Origin: Kingdonia uniflora
Taxonomy: Eukaryota > Streptophyta > Magnoliopsida > Ranunculales > Circaeasteraceae
Reading direction: 5' to 3'
Assembly: GCA_014058105.1 (NCBI GenBank)
Contig: JACGCM010001511.1
Span: 2,542,001 to 2,606,000, forward strand
DNA: 64,000 nucleotides
The first letter of the stretch is position 1; each line of letters starts with the position of its first letter. The translations under genes and the position numbers were made by a program. The notes under the pieces were generated by a model that searched no databases, was not told the origin of the DNA, and was given only the letters and a program-made list of their open reading frames with translations. Shown here one piece after another: positions 31,442 to 42,906 of the stretch.

Positions 31442-32612
31442 TTTTTTTTTTTTCAAGAAAAGCAAAGCATAGCATAACACAAGCAGTTACATATACAAGA
31501 GTTTGACGGATTAGACAATCCAGTCAGGCATAGTAGGATAGTTAAATATTACAGACCCAGATAAACCCAGAGATGCTAACTCTTAGGCTATAAAGTTCAA
31601 CTGTCTAGGAATAAAAACAAACTTCATAGACAATAGAACAGGGAAGCAAGAATCTAGATACTGCGCAACACTTTATGATATTCCAGTATTCTTATTTTGC
31701 ATATACAGGATCAACTTTTGATAATTCGCAGCGACCAAAATATCTTGCAAACCCACTACATCCCTCACCCTTGAGAGGGCCCAAGTTCATCCTTGTCCTT
31801 CCGCTTCCTCAGGAGATCTTGCTCTAGATCCATTGTATCCTGCACAAAGTGGATTATTGAAACAATCAAGTAACACAAAACCTAAACCTGCTTGAGAAGG
31901 AGAGAAAGTTGCACCTATCATAAGAAGAAAGCTTGATCTGTTTTTAAGGGGATGCAGCCAACTATCATTGTGCAGAGAAAGATAATAAGAAGAAAGGGGA
32001 GGAGGTTTGGAAAGAAGAGAAGCAGTATTCAGAGCTTGAGAAGAAATATTAAAAGAGGAAGGTTGAATATGACTAAAAACCTTATTATTACGAGCCTGCC
32101 AAATTTCATCAAGCATTGTAAAGAAAATGGATAAAGAATATAGAACATCTTTATTGTTAGAAGCAGAAGTATAAAGTTGTCTAATAACTCTAAAAAAATT
32201 AAAAGGAGTTTGAGTCTGTAGTGTAAAACTAGTAGAGAACCAAAAACAGCTACCCAAGGACATTGAAATAATGCATGAGTTAAAGTTTCAACCTATTGCT
32301 GGCAAATAGGGCAGATATTATCAGTAACAATGTGGTTTTTAAAAAGTCTATCCATTACAGGTATAAGATTCATAAAGATCTTCCAAACAAAGAGTTGACA
32401 TCGAAAAGGAAGAATCAATTTCCAAATCAGTTTTACCCAATGTTTAGGGGGAAAAGAAACATAAGAGGAATCAAAAGTTGATAAAACATTGTAATTTAAT
32501 AATAAACCTGGAGTTCGACTCAGGAATCCATTTAGTCATATTAGAATTAACATGAGTAGCCAAAGGAATGGTTGTTATGGCCTCAACTTCATTGGCAGAG
32601 AAAAGCCGAGTG
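31442..32612 (-). pseudogene. LINE ORF2 3' part: zf-RVT and RNase H, minus strand
   Basis: A 12-T run at 31442-31453 is the poly(A) tail of a minus-strand LINE. Reading leftwards from 32612: a reverse-transcriptase zinc-binding region with LFVWKIFMNLIPVMDRLFKN and ICPICQQ...LTHALFQCPW, then MLDEIWQARNNKVFSH, and GLGFVLLDCFNNPLCAG, the first strand of the C-terminal RNase H. The sequence is joined to the RT end at 45312 once element B is removed. Several shifts are present. Confidence 0.85.
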
Positions 32613-33405
32613 TGTAGGGCCTAACTCCGCGAGAGGGGAAGTTGACTCTTACACTATGAGTTTTATCTTCGACCAGGGGGATTCAAGCATACAATCAATA
32701 ATAATTAGACCTAATATACTGACAATACACTTGCGTGGAGGCCTAGAATGGGTCACTCCACGACCTCTGGTGAGGATTTTTAAGAGTTATGTTATATATG
32801 GAGAGTAGTCGAAGTATCGAGAACTGGGTGATTACAGGGTATTCGAAGGTTATCTTGTAGGATCTGTTGGGAGAGATTTTCTAACCTCTTCATAGTTCCT
32901 CCTCTCTCCTATTTATAGAACATAGGAAGGGCTGAGTCATTATGGGAGGTTAAGTTACATGTGTATCCTCCGGGGACAACTGACTTGTACTCGGAGTCGG
33001 TTCTGGCGCTGTAATTGTCGAGTCAGACACTGTAGTTGCTATTCCTGACACTGACACTGTAGCTGTTGGTTATGACAATGTAGTTGTTGGATCTAGCACC
33101 GCAGTTGTCGAGCGGCGTGCTTCACTGTTCTGTCTGGTCTGGTGAGCTGGCCACCTGACATGTTTCCCTTCGACCATGTACGACCATGGTCGAAGTATTT
33201 CTGGTTCTGATGCGTATCTCATGCGCTGCTTCATCTATCTTCGCCTACAATGGTTGTCTTCGATGGTTCCTTCGAGTGTTCGATTAGTCTCGGAAGGCTT
33301 CGTGGACACAACTATCGTCTTACAGGGCTTCAGGTCTTTAAGTAGGCTTTGATGAAGCCTTCAAGTGTTCGATTGGAGCTAGAAGGCTGCGAGTAGGCTA
33401 CTACA
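32613..33405 (-). repeat. 3' LTR of element B
   Basis: On the minus strand it runs TGTAGTAGCC to AGGCCCTACA, with a TATA box CTATAAATAG at 32919-32928. It is longer than the other LTR because a GACACTGTAG-type minisatellite (33016-33120) has an additional unit. Confidence 0.92.
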
Positions 33406-33585
33406 TTCGCCCCCTCTCAGCAGGGGCCTCGAAAATTGGTGTAGAGGGCGCGTGTTGAGAAAAGTAGTTAGGTGTTGGAAGTTGAAGGGTTGACTGTTGA
33501 ATGTGGCAGTTCCGAGGGAGGTAATTAAGGTAGGTAATTAAATTTGATTGGTGATTACGGGGTAATAAATACCCTTAATAATGGT

Positions 33586-33592
33586 ATAAAGT
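33586..33592 (+). promoter_or_regulatory. TATA box of small antisense gene B1
   Basis: TATAAAG is 78 bases before the ATG at 33664. The counterpart for B2 is TATAAGTA at 34528-34535 and for C is TATAAAA at 58356-58362. Confidence 0.55.
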
Positions 33593-33663
33593 AGGTGTTA
33601 TCAGGAGGTAATGCACCATAGTCTTCTTCTGCTTCTACTTCATATTCGTTAAGAACACACAGC

Positions 33664-34001
33664 ATGGAGACCACACCGAACACCCGACACCAGAGGAAGA
33701 TGGCTAAACGGGATCGTCGAATAGGACGAAAGACGGCGGAGCTAAAGTTGAAGTTTTTGGCGACGAAGGGCTGGACTGGATCATGCCAGACCTAGTCGAG
33801 CTAGAGCTCGAGGAGCCGATCAATGGGCAGTCTATGCATACTGGTTGGCTGCAGTGGACGTTCCCAACGGCCGACAACCTGTACTACTTCCTACTGTACT
33901 ACTTCCTACAGAGCTTGGCCGAGCAGATAGTGGATAAGGAGGACCAGTTGCTGGAAGAGGAACCAGGGCTGTGCAAGAAGAACTGTCCCGTCTGTAAATA
34001 G
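33664..34001 (+). pseudogene. small antisense gene of B, copy 1
   Basis: It begins METTPNTRHQRKMAKRDRRI and, after a shift near 33760, gives LDWIMPDLVELELEEP, LYYFLLYYFLQSLAEQIVDK and a Cys-rich end GLCKKNCPVCK. Copy 2 preserves the same blocks. The C form (58464) shares the overall plan (T-T-R-Q-R-like N terminus, an aromatic helix FxYL followed by acidic residues) but little direct identity. No known domain. Confidence 0.6.
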
Positions 34002-34617
34002 GGGGGTTCTTCGCAAATGTGGTGGTGTTGTTTTTCTATTTTGCTGGTTTCTGTATGTTTTTTTTTTTTTGTATTGTCTAAGTATTGGAATGAAGAATGA
34101 AACAGTAGTTCAATGAAACAATGTGTTGTGTATCTGACAAGTGTTGTAGACGAATAGTATGTAGGCGTAGATTTGAGACTCCACCTTCGAACAAAGGGTA
34201 AAGAGTAGAGATAGTAACCAAAGATATAAGTTAACATTCGACCTTTTAATGAATAAGTGACCCCGAATTTTCGAAGCACTTTGTACATGTAGAAAATGTT
34301 GTGACAAAATATAGAGAGGTGTCGATGGTTCGAGCAAAAAAGGTGGTCGAGGATAAAGATCTGTCGGCTGCAAGACTTCGGAAATTGGTATAGAGTGCGC
34401 GTGCTGAGAAAATAGTTGAGTCTGGGAAGTTAAGAAGTTTGACTGTTGCAATTCCGAGGAAGGTAATTAAAGACTGTGATTAATGCGGGTTGTGGTTAAG
34501 GAGGGATTAAATGCATCTGCCTTCACGTATAAGTAGGGGGTGTTAGGAGAGCTTCAAACATCTGCACCGTCTTCCCTGAGTAAAATGTTTGTATCTTCTT
34601 CCCCTACTAGTCGGATT

Positions 34618-34982
34618 ATGGACACTACTAATACAAGATATCAAAAGAGAATGGAAGCCAGGGAGCGTCGGATAGAGGATAAGACGCATGAGCTGATTGA
34701 GAAGTTCTTTGGGGACCATGAGTTAGACTGGGTTATGCCTGACTTGGTCGAACTAGAGCCAGAGGAGCCAATTTTTGGGATACCCTATGCTCACTGGTGG
34801 AGGGTGTTGCAATAGATGAATCCACTTGCCAGTAACCGGTTCTACTTCTTTCAATATATGGTCGAAAATCTGATAAGTGAACAAGACCGAGTTGATGACG
34901 AAGAGGCTGGGCTCTGCAAGAATTGCCTTGTCTGCAAAAAGGGGCTTCTTGGTTATGGTAAAAGTACAGGCGTAGGATGTTG
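34618..34982 (+). pseudogene. small antisense gene of B, copy 2
   Basis: MDTTNTRYQKRMEARERRIE, then FFGDHELDWVMPDLVELEPE and one stop at 34813-34815. The frame continues NRFYFFQYMVENLISEQDR and ends GLCKNCLVCKKG. A single in-frame stop separates two well-conserved halves, so inactivation looks recent. Confidence 0.65.
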
Positions 34983-35704
34983 ATGGTCAAGAAGGTTTTT
35001 AGTCGTCTGTTGATGATGTTTGTTTTTGTTATTTTTTTTTGAATTGGTGTAAGGACAGATGCTCGAATGAAATAGAATGTATTGAAACAATTGTCGAGTT
35101 GTGATATTGAACTGTTTGTGTGTAAGTATGACAAACACAGTAGATGATGGTAATTTAGGCGCGGTAGCAATTTCTCGAATGTCGAGCTTGTAGGAATGAT
35201 TATTAGAAAACTGTAAGCAACTGAGATAAAATTGAATAACCAATAAATTTAGGCCGACATATCGAATATCAGGTATGTGTAGACGAATGTTCGGCGTAAA
35301 GTGTAGACGATGATTCGTAGGCGGGATCAGGGGCGGTTTGGAAATTTCTTTGTGTCGAAGGTAGATGGGCTTCGACTGCAAAATCTGACAGCCAAAACAG
35401 CTGACATGTCAAAAGTGGTACTGTTCCTAGGGCAGAGTGCCCTACAGGTTATCATAGTGTTTCCTTGGGTTATGGGAAAAAGATTGACATGACGTATAAG
35501 GTTGACTTGACAGCTTTGGGCAGGGTATCAGAAGGTTCAGCTTGGTTAATATAAGATTGTTAAATGTGGGCGTGGGATGCGCACATGGGAGTAGTTGAGG
35601 GTAAAGGCGTCAAAACACAACTCAGCCGAAAAGTAGGGGGAGTGGCAGAGTGGTAATGATGGCAGTGTTAGAAATCGAGGCGGTTTTTTATTATTTTGAG
35701 GAGG

Positions 35705-35712
35705 TATATATA
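35705..35712 (+). promoter_or_regulatory. TATA box upstream of the main antisense gene in B
   Basis: TATATATA in the context GAGGTATATATAGAGGG, about 430 bases upstream of the first recognised exon (36140). It corresponds in position to the TATAAAAA at 10870 in A. Confidence 0.5.
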
Positions 35713-36139
35713 GAGGGAGAAAGAAATTATTGTTCTTAATTATTCAGTCACAAAGAAAAACAGAGAGGCGGAAAACATACTCCATTGTTGAGGTAGGGCT
35801 TGTTGGAGAGGAGAGAAAAGGACCGCCGTTGTTGCTGCCTTAATCAGTCGTACAGGTATTCTTCTGACTTTCTTTGTAGATAGGTTATTTGTAGTTTCGT
35901 CTGCTGTAAATGTAATGGGGGGTAGGTTCTGTTGGCGAAGGCCTGGCCGAGGAAGAGGGTAATCCAAGTGGTTGGAGATTTGGCCCAGTAGGAAATGAGA
36001 GATATTTAGGTGGTTACCAGAGTTGTAATCGAACATTCGACTATGGGTTGGGTGAGTTGGAGAGAGTAGATCAAAATAAGTTATCGAAACGTAATAATTG
36101 AATATATCGATCTAATTGCGTGCCTCTTCTTCTGTAGGG

Positions 36140-38196
36140 TATAATGCGTACCTGTCAATCTTCGAGGCTGAGGCTGAGAGACAAAAAGGTTGCGTAAATG
36201 AGCCGAGTGTATTTGGTCGTGGCTTAAGGGGTAAGAGCAGCGACGTAGAGGTGTTAGACGTTGCAACAGATGTCCCTCTGGCTGTGGTAGTACCAGAAGG
36301 TGGGGCTTTGAGGTAAACGTTGTAAGGCTCGAGTGACCGGGGAGAGGGGTGGAGAAGAGATGGATGGAGGAGAGAGAAGGGGATACGAAGGTGGTGTCGA
36401 GCCTTCGGGGGATGAAAGAGAAGAGGGGGAACAGAGTGATAATAGTGAGAGTTCGACTGGTTCGAGGGGAGCTGGGGGGTCAGTCTCGGCTCAAGAGAAG
36501 TTGAGACTTGATCGATTTATGGCTAAGCTGGAGTTGTCGAAGGTAGGGGTGATATTATATGCAGTAGGGTCTGCGCATACGTTCAAGGCTACCCCTCGAG
36601 AGGGTTTCATGACATTTAGAGGCCAGATTCGGCTAGGGATGCAACGAGCCCTTCGAAGGCTGGTGAAGGAGGTATTGAACTTCTGGGAAGTTGCGCCGTG
36701 CTAGATGAATGGTAACTTCTATGAAATGATGAGGGTGGTAGAGGGTATGAATGTAGAACTGAGACATGAGAAGAGGGGTTTGATTGAGTGGTTCGATATT
36801 GTATCGTTCTACTCGAGGAAAACCAACAAGGTGGACACGTACCACATCCAATGTCATGCAATAAGTGATGGCTATTTGATTTGTGCTCGACGGGTCGAGG
36901 GTGGGATAAAGACTTGGTTGTGGTGTGAGGTAATTATGAGAATGCCGAAGGGGAGGACGTTTATAAGATGTAGCATAAGGTCTACAATCCAAGTAAGTTG
37001 ACGGTCGAAGGTTGGTTTTTGAAATATTGATCGAATAGATTGGTGAACATGTTTTTGTCTGTTTTGCAGAACCTGGTAACCGAACTTTAACGAGTCCGGG
37101 GAGGTACATTGACGAACTTATTGACTTTGACGAGGAGTGGATAAACCGGGTATTCAGGAAGCTAGGTATCAAAAGGAAGAGGCAGAAGAGGACAAATTCA
37201 TTACTTTAAAATGTTCCAGTCTTGTCTAGGTCAGCGAAGAAGAGGGGAGAAAAAGGTTTTTCGAGAGGGGTCGAAGAAATGGAAAAAGTGAGATTGACTC
37301 GGAAAGTAAATTATGTTCCAAAGGGGTAGCAAACAACACTAGTGCCCGAAGTAGTTCATGAGGCGTCGAAGTAGGGTGACAAAGGTAATAGCAGGGTCGT
37401 TTCCGAACCTTCGAAAGTCCAACAGCCGAAAACTATTCAACGTAAGAGGCGTAGAGAGCTAGGGGATGATGATATGGAAGAGACAGACGAAGCGCGGCAG
37501 GAAATCGAGCTAGAGGAGCAGGCTCGAGCCACGGCCGCATTGATGGCGACACTCTGTGGAAATGACCCAGAAGAGGCTGGAAAGCAGATGAATAAGGCTC
37601 TGCATAAGGTAACTGTTTTCTGAGATTTTAAAATTTTGCTAAAATTTATCATGCGTCGAGAAGTACTGATGGTTCAAGTATTCTAGCAGGCGCATGCTTG
37701 GTCTCAAGCTTTTATCAAGGCCCAGAGGGTAGCAATGAGGCAACTGAAACAGGCGGTTGAAAATCTGGAGCTTGCTCGAGGGACCGAGATGTCTCAGGTG
37801 TCCGAGGTTAACACGCTAAAGCGAGAACAGTTGAATATCAGAGCTGATTGTGCGAGGGAGCTCGAAGCTCAGCGTAACAACCATGCTCAAATGCGGAAGG
37901 TATTGGAGTTGAAGCTTGTTGAGAAGGGTAAAGAAATGGAAGAACAAAGGGAAACCTTCCAGAAGCAATTCGATGATGAGTGCCAGACATTCACGAATTT
38001 GAAGATCTTTATCGAGAGTTTGGGGTATGATCCCATAACCCTCAAACCCTTTCCTACGCCCGGAGGGCCTGCTGTCGATGGTGGTGTACGATCGGAATGG
38101 GTGGAAGTGGATCCTCTTCCTGGAGATGGCGTGGAAGTTCCTGTGTTCGAAGATGTTGCTGCTGTTGTGGTAGTTGATAGGGGTGTCCGTAGTTGA
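36140..38196 (+). pseudogene. main antisense gene of B: three exons, transposase_28-like part and coiled coil
   Basis: Exon 1 follows CTTCTTCTGTAG (acceptor) at about 36140 and runs to 36992. It has an acidic, Ser-rich region (SDNSESSTGSRGAGGSVSAQ), then NGNFYEMMRVVEGMNVEL and KVDTYHIQCHAISDGYLICA, and ends with KVYNPSK-type sequence at the donor CAAGTAAGTTG. The intron 36993-37069 ends TCTGTTTTGCAG. Exon 2 (37070-37608) has RVFRKLGIKRKR, LEEQARATAALMATLCGN and DPEEAGKQMNKALHK. The intron 37609-37689 is GTAACTG...CTAGCAG. Exon 3 (37690-38196) is a heptad-rich coiled coil (MRQLKQAVENLELARGTEMS), then a Pro/Gly/Val-rich tail. Exon 1 has shifts and stops. Order and at least one donor are shared with A. 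Role unknown; antisense genes in Tat elements have been described but have no assigned function. Confidence 0.7.
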
Positions 38197-38543
38197 TGGA
38201 GGTGTTGTTGTGGAAGAACTTATGGGAGGAGGTGATGTGGTCACTCCTGTATGAGGTGTTATAGCTATTTTCTTACTGTAGCGAACCCTTTTCTCTTATC
38301 TTGTTGTGGTGTTGGAATATTTGAAGTAATGGTTGGGATTTGAACACTTTGTAACTTATTTGAGCTAGGACTATCTGTTTGTGATTGATTTGAATTGCTC
38401 TAGTGTAATGAACTTGAGTTGATATATATTGTACTGGGGTGTCGTACCTGTAGCTGAATTGCTGATATTCCTGTATACTTGAATTTGTGTATGTTGGAAG
38501 TATAGAATGTTTGTAACAGGGTTTGAATTAGAACCTTGAGGAG

Positions 38544-38850
38544 CTTCGAGGTCGTCCTCGAATATCACTTTAGTCGAGGGATAAACATGATACCAAGGTT
38601 AGGCCAAGAATTCATTGGACTTTGAAGGTTGCCCCCACGTCTGTCCACGGATTGAGCCTAAGCGAAGCATAATGTGGTCGCCCCCAATGCATTCTCGAGG
38701 GTCTGGTCTGTCGACCATTCATGCCCCTCGAGTTTGCTCGAATTTGGAGACTTGAAAAACTTCGAGGTCGCCCCCAAGTATCAGTCTGGTCGAAGGGTTG
38801 ACATGATACTTAGGTTTGGCCTATAAATTCACTGGAAAATAGGTCATGGA
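38544..38850. repeat. ~216-bp partial tandem duplication between integrase and antisense gene of B
   Basis: CTTCGAGGTCG(T/C)C(C)(T/C)C...ATGATAC...AGGTT(A/T)GGCC starts at 38544 and recurs at 38760. It occupies the same place as the 44-bp array in A. Confidence 0.7.
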
Positions 38851-38879
38851 GTTCAGAGGATAAAAAATATGTTCATTGA

Positions 38880-40140
38880 TTATACTGTATTTACATCAGT
38901 TGAACAAGGTGGAGGTCGTGGCCTGTTGTATGAGACTAACTGCATGGTGTTCCAAGGATTGGGTAGAGGCTCTTCCGCTTCTGTCTTTAGATAATAGGAA
39001 CCTTTGTCGGTTTTTTCATACACGACATAAGGTCCTTCCCAGGATTCGGCTAGCTTGCCGGCATTGTGAGGCTTCGAAGAGGGTGTGACTCGCCGAAGTA
39101 CCAAATCTCCAATATTAAAATTGCGTGGTCGAACTCTTTTGTTGTATGACTTCTAGAGAGAATGGTATCGGCCGAGGTTTGCGATGGCTCGGTCTCTAGT
39201 TTCATCGATTCATAACGTATTGCATCCAAGTTCAAACTCATTATCTTCGTCTGGGAGGTTGGGGTCGCGTGTTGGTACTTCAAATTGAGTAGGTAGAACC
39301 GCTTCGGTACCATAGGCTAGAAGGAAAGGTGTGTAGCCCGTTGCCTTTTGTGGTGTTGTTCGATAAGCCCAGCTGTAGTTCCTGGACCCATCGTCCTTTC
39401 TTCGCATCGACCCGCTTCTTAAGACCATCGACTATTGTTTTATTGATTGCTTCGACCTGACCATTCTCCTGAGGGTAGTAAGGTGTTGAGGGGGAGATGA
39501 TGTACTTTTTGAGGAAATTACGAACTTTGTTCCCGACGAACTGTGGACCATTGTTGCATCGAATTATGTGAGGACAGCCGAAGCGTGTAATGATATTTTC
39601 CTATAAGAACTTGATGACTTCTTCTCTGGTTTAATATAAAGGCACGGCTTCGATCCATTTCCTAAAGTAATCTGTTGCCACCAGAATATTTTCTTGGCTG
39701 CCCGAGGCTTTGGGAAAAGGACCCACGATATCGATGGCCTATCGCTTGAATGGCCAAGAGACTTGACTGTAATGGAGATTTTGTGATGGGTTATGGATGT
39801 CGTGGGCGTGACATTGGCATTTGTCACAGTGTTTGGCGTATTCTTCAGCTTACTTCTTCATATTGGGCCACAATAAACCTTGGGATACGGCTCGAAGGGC
39901 CATAGATCGACCAGCAGTGCAGGTACCTTTGTGGAGTTTGGCAAGAATTGTAGTAGCTTTGCTTTGAGAGATGCACCAGAGGTGGATGCCGTTTGGGGAT
40001 TTGAGACGTAACTCGCCTTTGAGAATGGTGTATCTGCGATAATTTTCTAGTAACGAACGTTTGGCTTTGGGGTCTTCTGGGAGGGTAGAACTGTTGAAGT
40101 AAGCAAGAAATGGTGTTCACTAGTCATCTACATCGAGACT
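38880..40140 (-). pseudogene. integrase of element B
   Basis: In minus-strand order: a zinc-binding region (about 39980-39780), the core start, then CPHIIRCNNGPQFVGN, where DNG is expected, and [18 protein letters not shown] with the Glu. [35 protein letters not shown] and the C-terminal AGKLAESWEGPYVVYE follow. Frame shifts lie near 39210 and 39400. The Asn at the second catalytic position is shared with A. Confidence 0.85.
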
Positions 40141-40299
40141 CTCGCCCCCAGTATTGATGGTATTGGCTTCCATCTGGTTGATACTTGGGTGTTCGGGTAC
40201 TTCGATATGGAGTGTTCGAGATTCGGACTGGCCTAACATAATTGTTATGTAGGCGAGGGCATCGGCATGTCTGTTTTCGCCTCAGGAGTAATGAGTAAT

Positions 40300-41318
40300 G
40301 GAAGATTTTTCAGGAAAACGATCTATGCGCTAGCGGACGAGAACAACATATTCAGCCATGCGACCGTTGGCCTGATTTTTGCCGGTGTATTGTCTTTGAA
40401 CAAGATGAGAGTCAGTAAATACTGTAAGTTTAGGGACGCCAAGTTCGAGTGCGAGGTCGAGGCCATGGATCAAGGCTTCATATTCAGCCTCGTTGTTGGA
40501 GCATTCGAAGTTTAACTTGACGGCTTTTTCAATTCGATCATTGGTGGGGGTAACCAGGACAACACCGGTCCCCGAACCATTAGATCCAGCGGATCCATAT
40601 GTAAAGAGACGCCAACCTGTGTTAGGGTTCCATGAGTCGGTTCGTTCGGGCTGGTCTTCTGGGAGATCATTTTCATGTTCCTCCCAGTCGATGTTTTCGA
40701 CCGGGAAGTCGGCGAGGAAATCTGCGACTGCTTGGCCCTTTTGGGATATCTGTTTCTCAAATGTGATGTCGTGTTCGCCCAGATAAACGGACCACTGCTG
40801 TACTCGTCTAGATTTTTCTTTCTTGCTGAGTATTTCTCGAAGGGGGTAACTTGTGATAACACGTATGGGGTGAGCTTGGAAGTATGGTTTGAGTTTTCGA
40901 GCGGTATAAACGAGTGTAAGGAGCAGTCGCTCGAGTTTGGTATATCGAGTCTCTGCGGGTGTTAGAGTTCGCTGATAAAGTATACAGGTTTCTCGATGCT
41001 AGATTCGAGTCGAATGAGGACTGAACTGATAGAAGTGTCGGTAACAGCGAGGTATAAATAAAACATTTTGCCTTCGATAGGGGTACTGATGATGGGTGGT
41101 TGACCAAGGTATGCTTTGAGTTCGAGAAAGGCCTGTTCACAATCGGGTTCCCAATTAATTTCAGGGTTGTTTTTCTTTTTGGCTTCATGGACGCCTTGAT
41201 CACGTAAGAGGGAGAAAAGCCAAACACAACGGTCAGAGGATTTTGAAATGAAACAATTGAGGGCAGCTATCTTCCCAGCGATTTTTTGGACGTCTTTTTT
41301 GGTTCGAGGGGAAGGCAT
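40300..41318 (-). pseudogene. first and second RNase H of element B
   Basis: MPSPRTKKDVQKIAGKIAAL leads into the first RNase H (LELKAYLGQPPIISTP, LYLAVTDTSISSVLIRLES). Around 40700-40380 the second RNase H gives GSGTGVVLVTPTNDRIEKAV, CSNNEAEYEALIHGLDLALE and LTVFTDSHLVQRQYTG, with the metal-binding Glu and Asp. Breaks occur near 40970 and 40500. Confidence 0.82.
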
Positions 41319-41329
41319 GTCGATGAGGG

Positions 41330-42226
41330 CTCAGATATGAGTGGGGTCGATCTCAATACCCCGTTTGCTAATGAAATGGCCTAAAAATTTGCCAGATGAA
41401 ACACCAAATTGGCATTTGTTTGGGTTTAACTTCATGTTGTAAGTTCGAAGTATCGAGAAAACTTCGGTTAAGTCCTAAATGTGGGTGTGTTTTTGGAGGC
41501 TTTTGCATAACATGTCGTCGATGTAGACTTCGACCGACTTGCCAAGCAATGATTTAAACATGGTGGTAACAAGACGTTGATAAGTGGTATCCGCATTTTT
41601 AAGGTCGAAGGGCATGACATTAAAACAGTAAAGGCCTTGTTCAGTGATAAAGAAAGTTTTAAGTTAATTTTCGGGGAGTAGGGGTACCTGATTGTAACCC
41701 GAAGCCGCGTCCATCATCGATAGTCGTTCATGTAGGGGTCTGTGAAGTCAACGCAGATTTTGATCTTGCCGTTCTTCTTAGGGACAACAACGATATTGGA
41801 TATCTAGTCAGCATACTTGACTTCTCTGATGAATCCCGCGACTAGGAGTTTGTCGACTTCGAGGTTTACAGCTTCACGAAGTAGTGAGGCCAACGCACGC
41901 TTCTTGTGCTTCACAGTTGTAGAGTGAGGGACGAGGTCGAGGCGATGACATGCTAAAGTCGGGTCGACAGTAGGCATCTCATGGAATGTCCAAGCGAAGA
42001 CGTCTTTATTTGCTCGAAGGAAGTCGGTGAGTTCGAGGCTTTCGGCCTCATCTAGAAAAGTACTAATGAATGTACCTCGGCCAGGACCGTCGAGTTCGAT
42101 ATAGATAGTGGGTTCGATGGGTGTGGTAGTTGGCATCGAGGGTATGGGGGTAGAGAGAGACATTGATTGGTTGTTTGACAAGTTTTCGGGTTTGATCAAT
42201 CTCTGGGTGTTTGCATGAGCGGGCAA
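41330..42226 (-). pseudogene. reverse transcriptase of element B, internally deleted
   Basis: The N-terminal part is well preserved (YIELDGPGRGTFISTFLDEA, FAWTFHEMPTVDPTLACHRL, LLVAGFIREVKYAD). After VPKKNGKIKICVDFTDP the sequence jumps directly to a SMMDAASGYNQVP-like block, losing about 40 codons that include the PLP motif. VEVYIDDMLCKS, with the catalytic Asp pair, is retained. It is non-functional. Confidence 0.85.
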
Positions 42227-42360
42227 GGCGTTGAGAACCTTTTAAGTTCTACGTACCACAGGGGGTAGTAAAACGAAGGGTTTGGTGGTAAGTCGAAGGT
42301 ATGGCTCTCATGGCATGGAGCCAGTCACGGCTAAGGATGCCGAGATATTCAGATTTCTTG

Positions 42361-42906
42361 TCAATGACAAGAAAGCTGGTTTGGAGTGTGACTGGCTGTA
42401 GTGACAGGGAGACTAATGCGACCGACAACGACTTCAGTAACGCCGTTGAAGCCCTTGAGTTCGACATTAGCCGGGGTGATGAGGTCTATTTTCTGCATGG
42501 CTTGAATAGTATGAAGGAATAGTATATCAGCTGCACTTCTCGTGTCGATGAGCATGGTATGGAGGACGAGGTGGTCAACCTTAATCATAATGACTAAAGG
42601 GTCGGAATGGGGGAAACGAACATGCGATATGTCACAGTCGATAAATGAGATACCCTCGGGTCGAGGGTATTGGCTCGATTCTGGCAAAAGGGTGTGTAAC
42701 TTCTCTTGGTAGGTGAGTTTCCAGCATTCTTCGACACGCTTGCGCTTGCTTTTAGAACGGCTGCTGTCGATATTGTTGACCTCGATGATATGAAGTTGGT
42801 AAATGTGTACCGCGGCTGGGTCGGCAGCAGGGGCAGGTTGAGGCTTAAGGTACGACCCGTCGAGGTAACTGGGGAGGTCAGCGACATATTGATGTAAACC
42901 ACCCAC
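42361..42906 (-). pseudogene. retropepsin of element B with mutated active site
   Basis: A long frame has YPRPEGISFIDCDISHVRFP then LHTMLIDTRSAADILFLHTI. The Asp-Thr-Gly active site reads Asp-Thr-Arg, a single G-to-A change. GFNGVTEVVVGRISLPVTT follows. The reading frame is otherwise open here. Confidence 0.82.

Larger units (their letters stand above)
33427..35320 (+). repeat. ~950-bp tandem duplication containing the small antisense gene of B
   Basis: Unit 1 starts at about 33427 (GGTGTAGAGGGCGCGTGTTG) and unit 2 at about 34373 (GGTATAGAGTGCGCGTGCTG). In each unit a TATA box, an ATG and the frame ending GLCK(K)NC.VCK follow at equal spacing. The copies have diverged substantially. Confidence 0.75.

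Noticed and set aside
34733..35381. Minus-strand frames of about 140 codons
   Set aside because: They are shadows of the small antisense gene copy 2 and its flank; no family similarity.
36633..37172. 179-codon minus-strand frame rich in Ser, Pro and Tyr
   Set aside because: It is the complement of the antisense gene exons of B, which show conservation with A on the plus strand.
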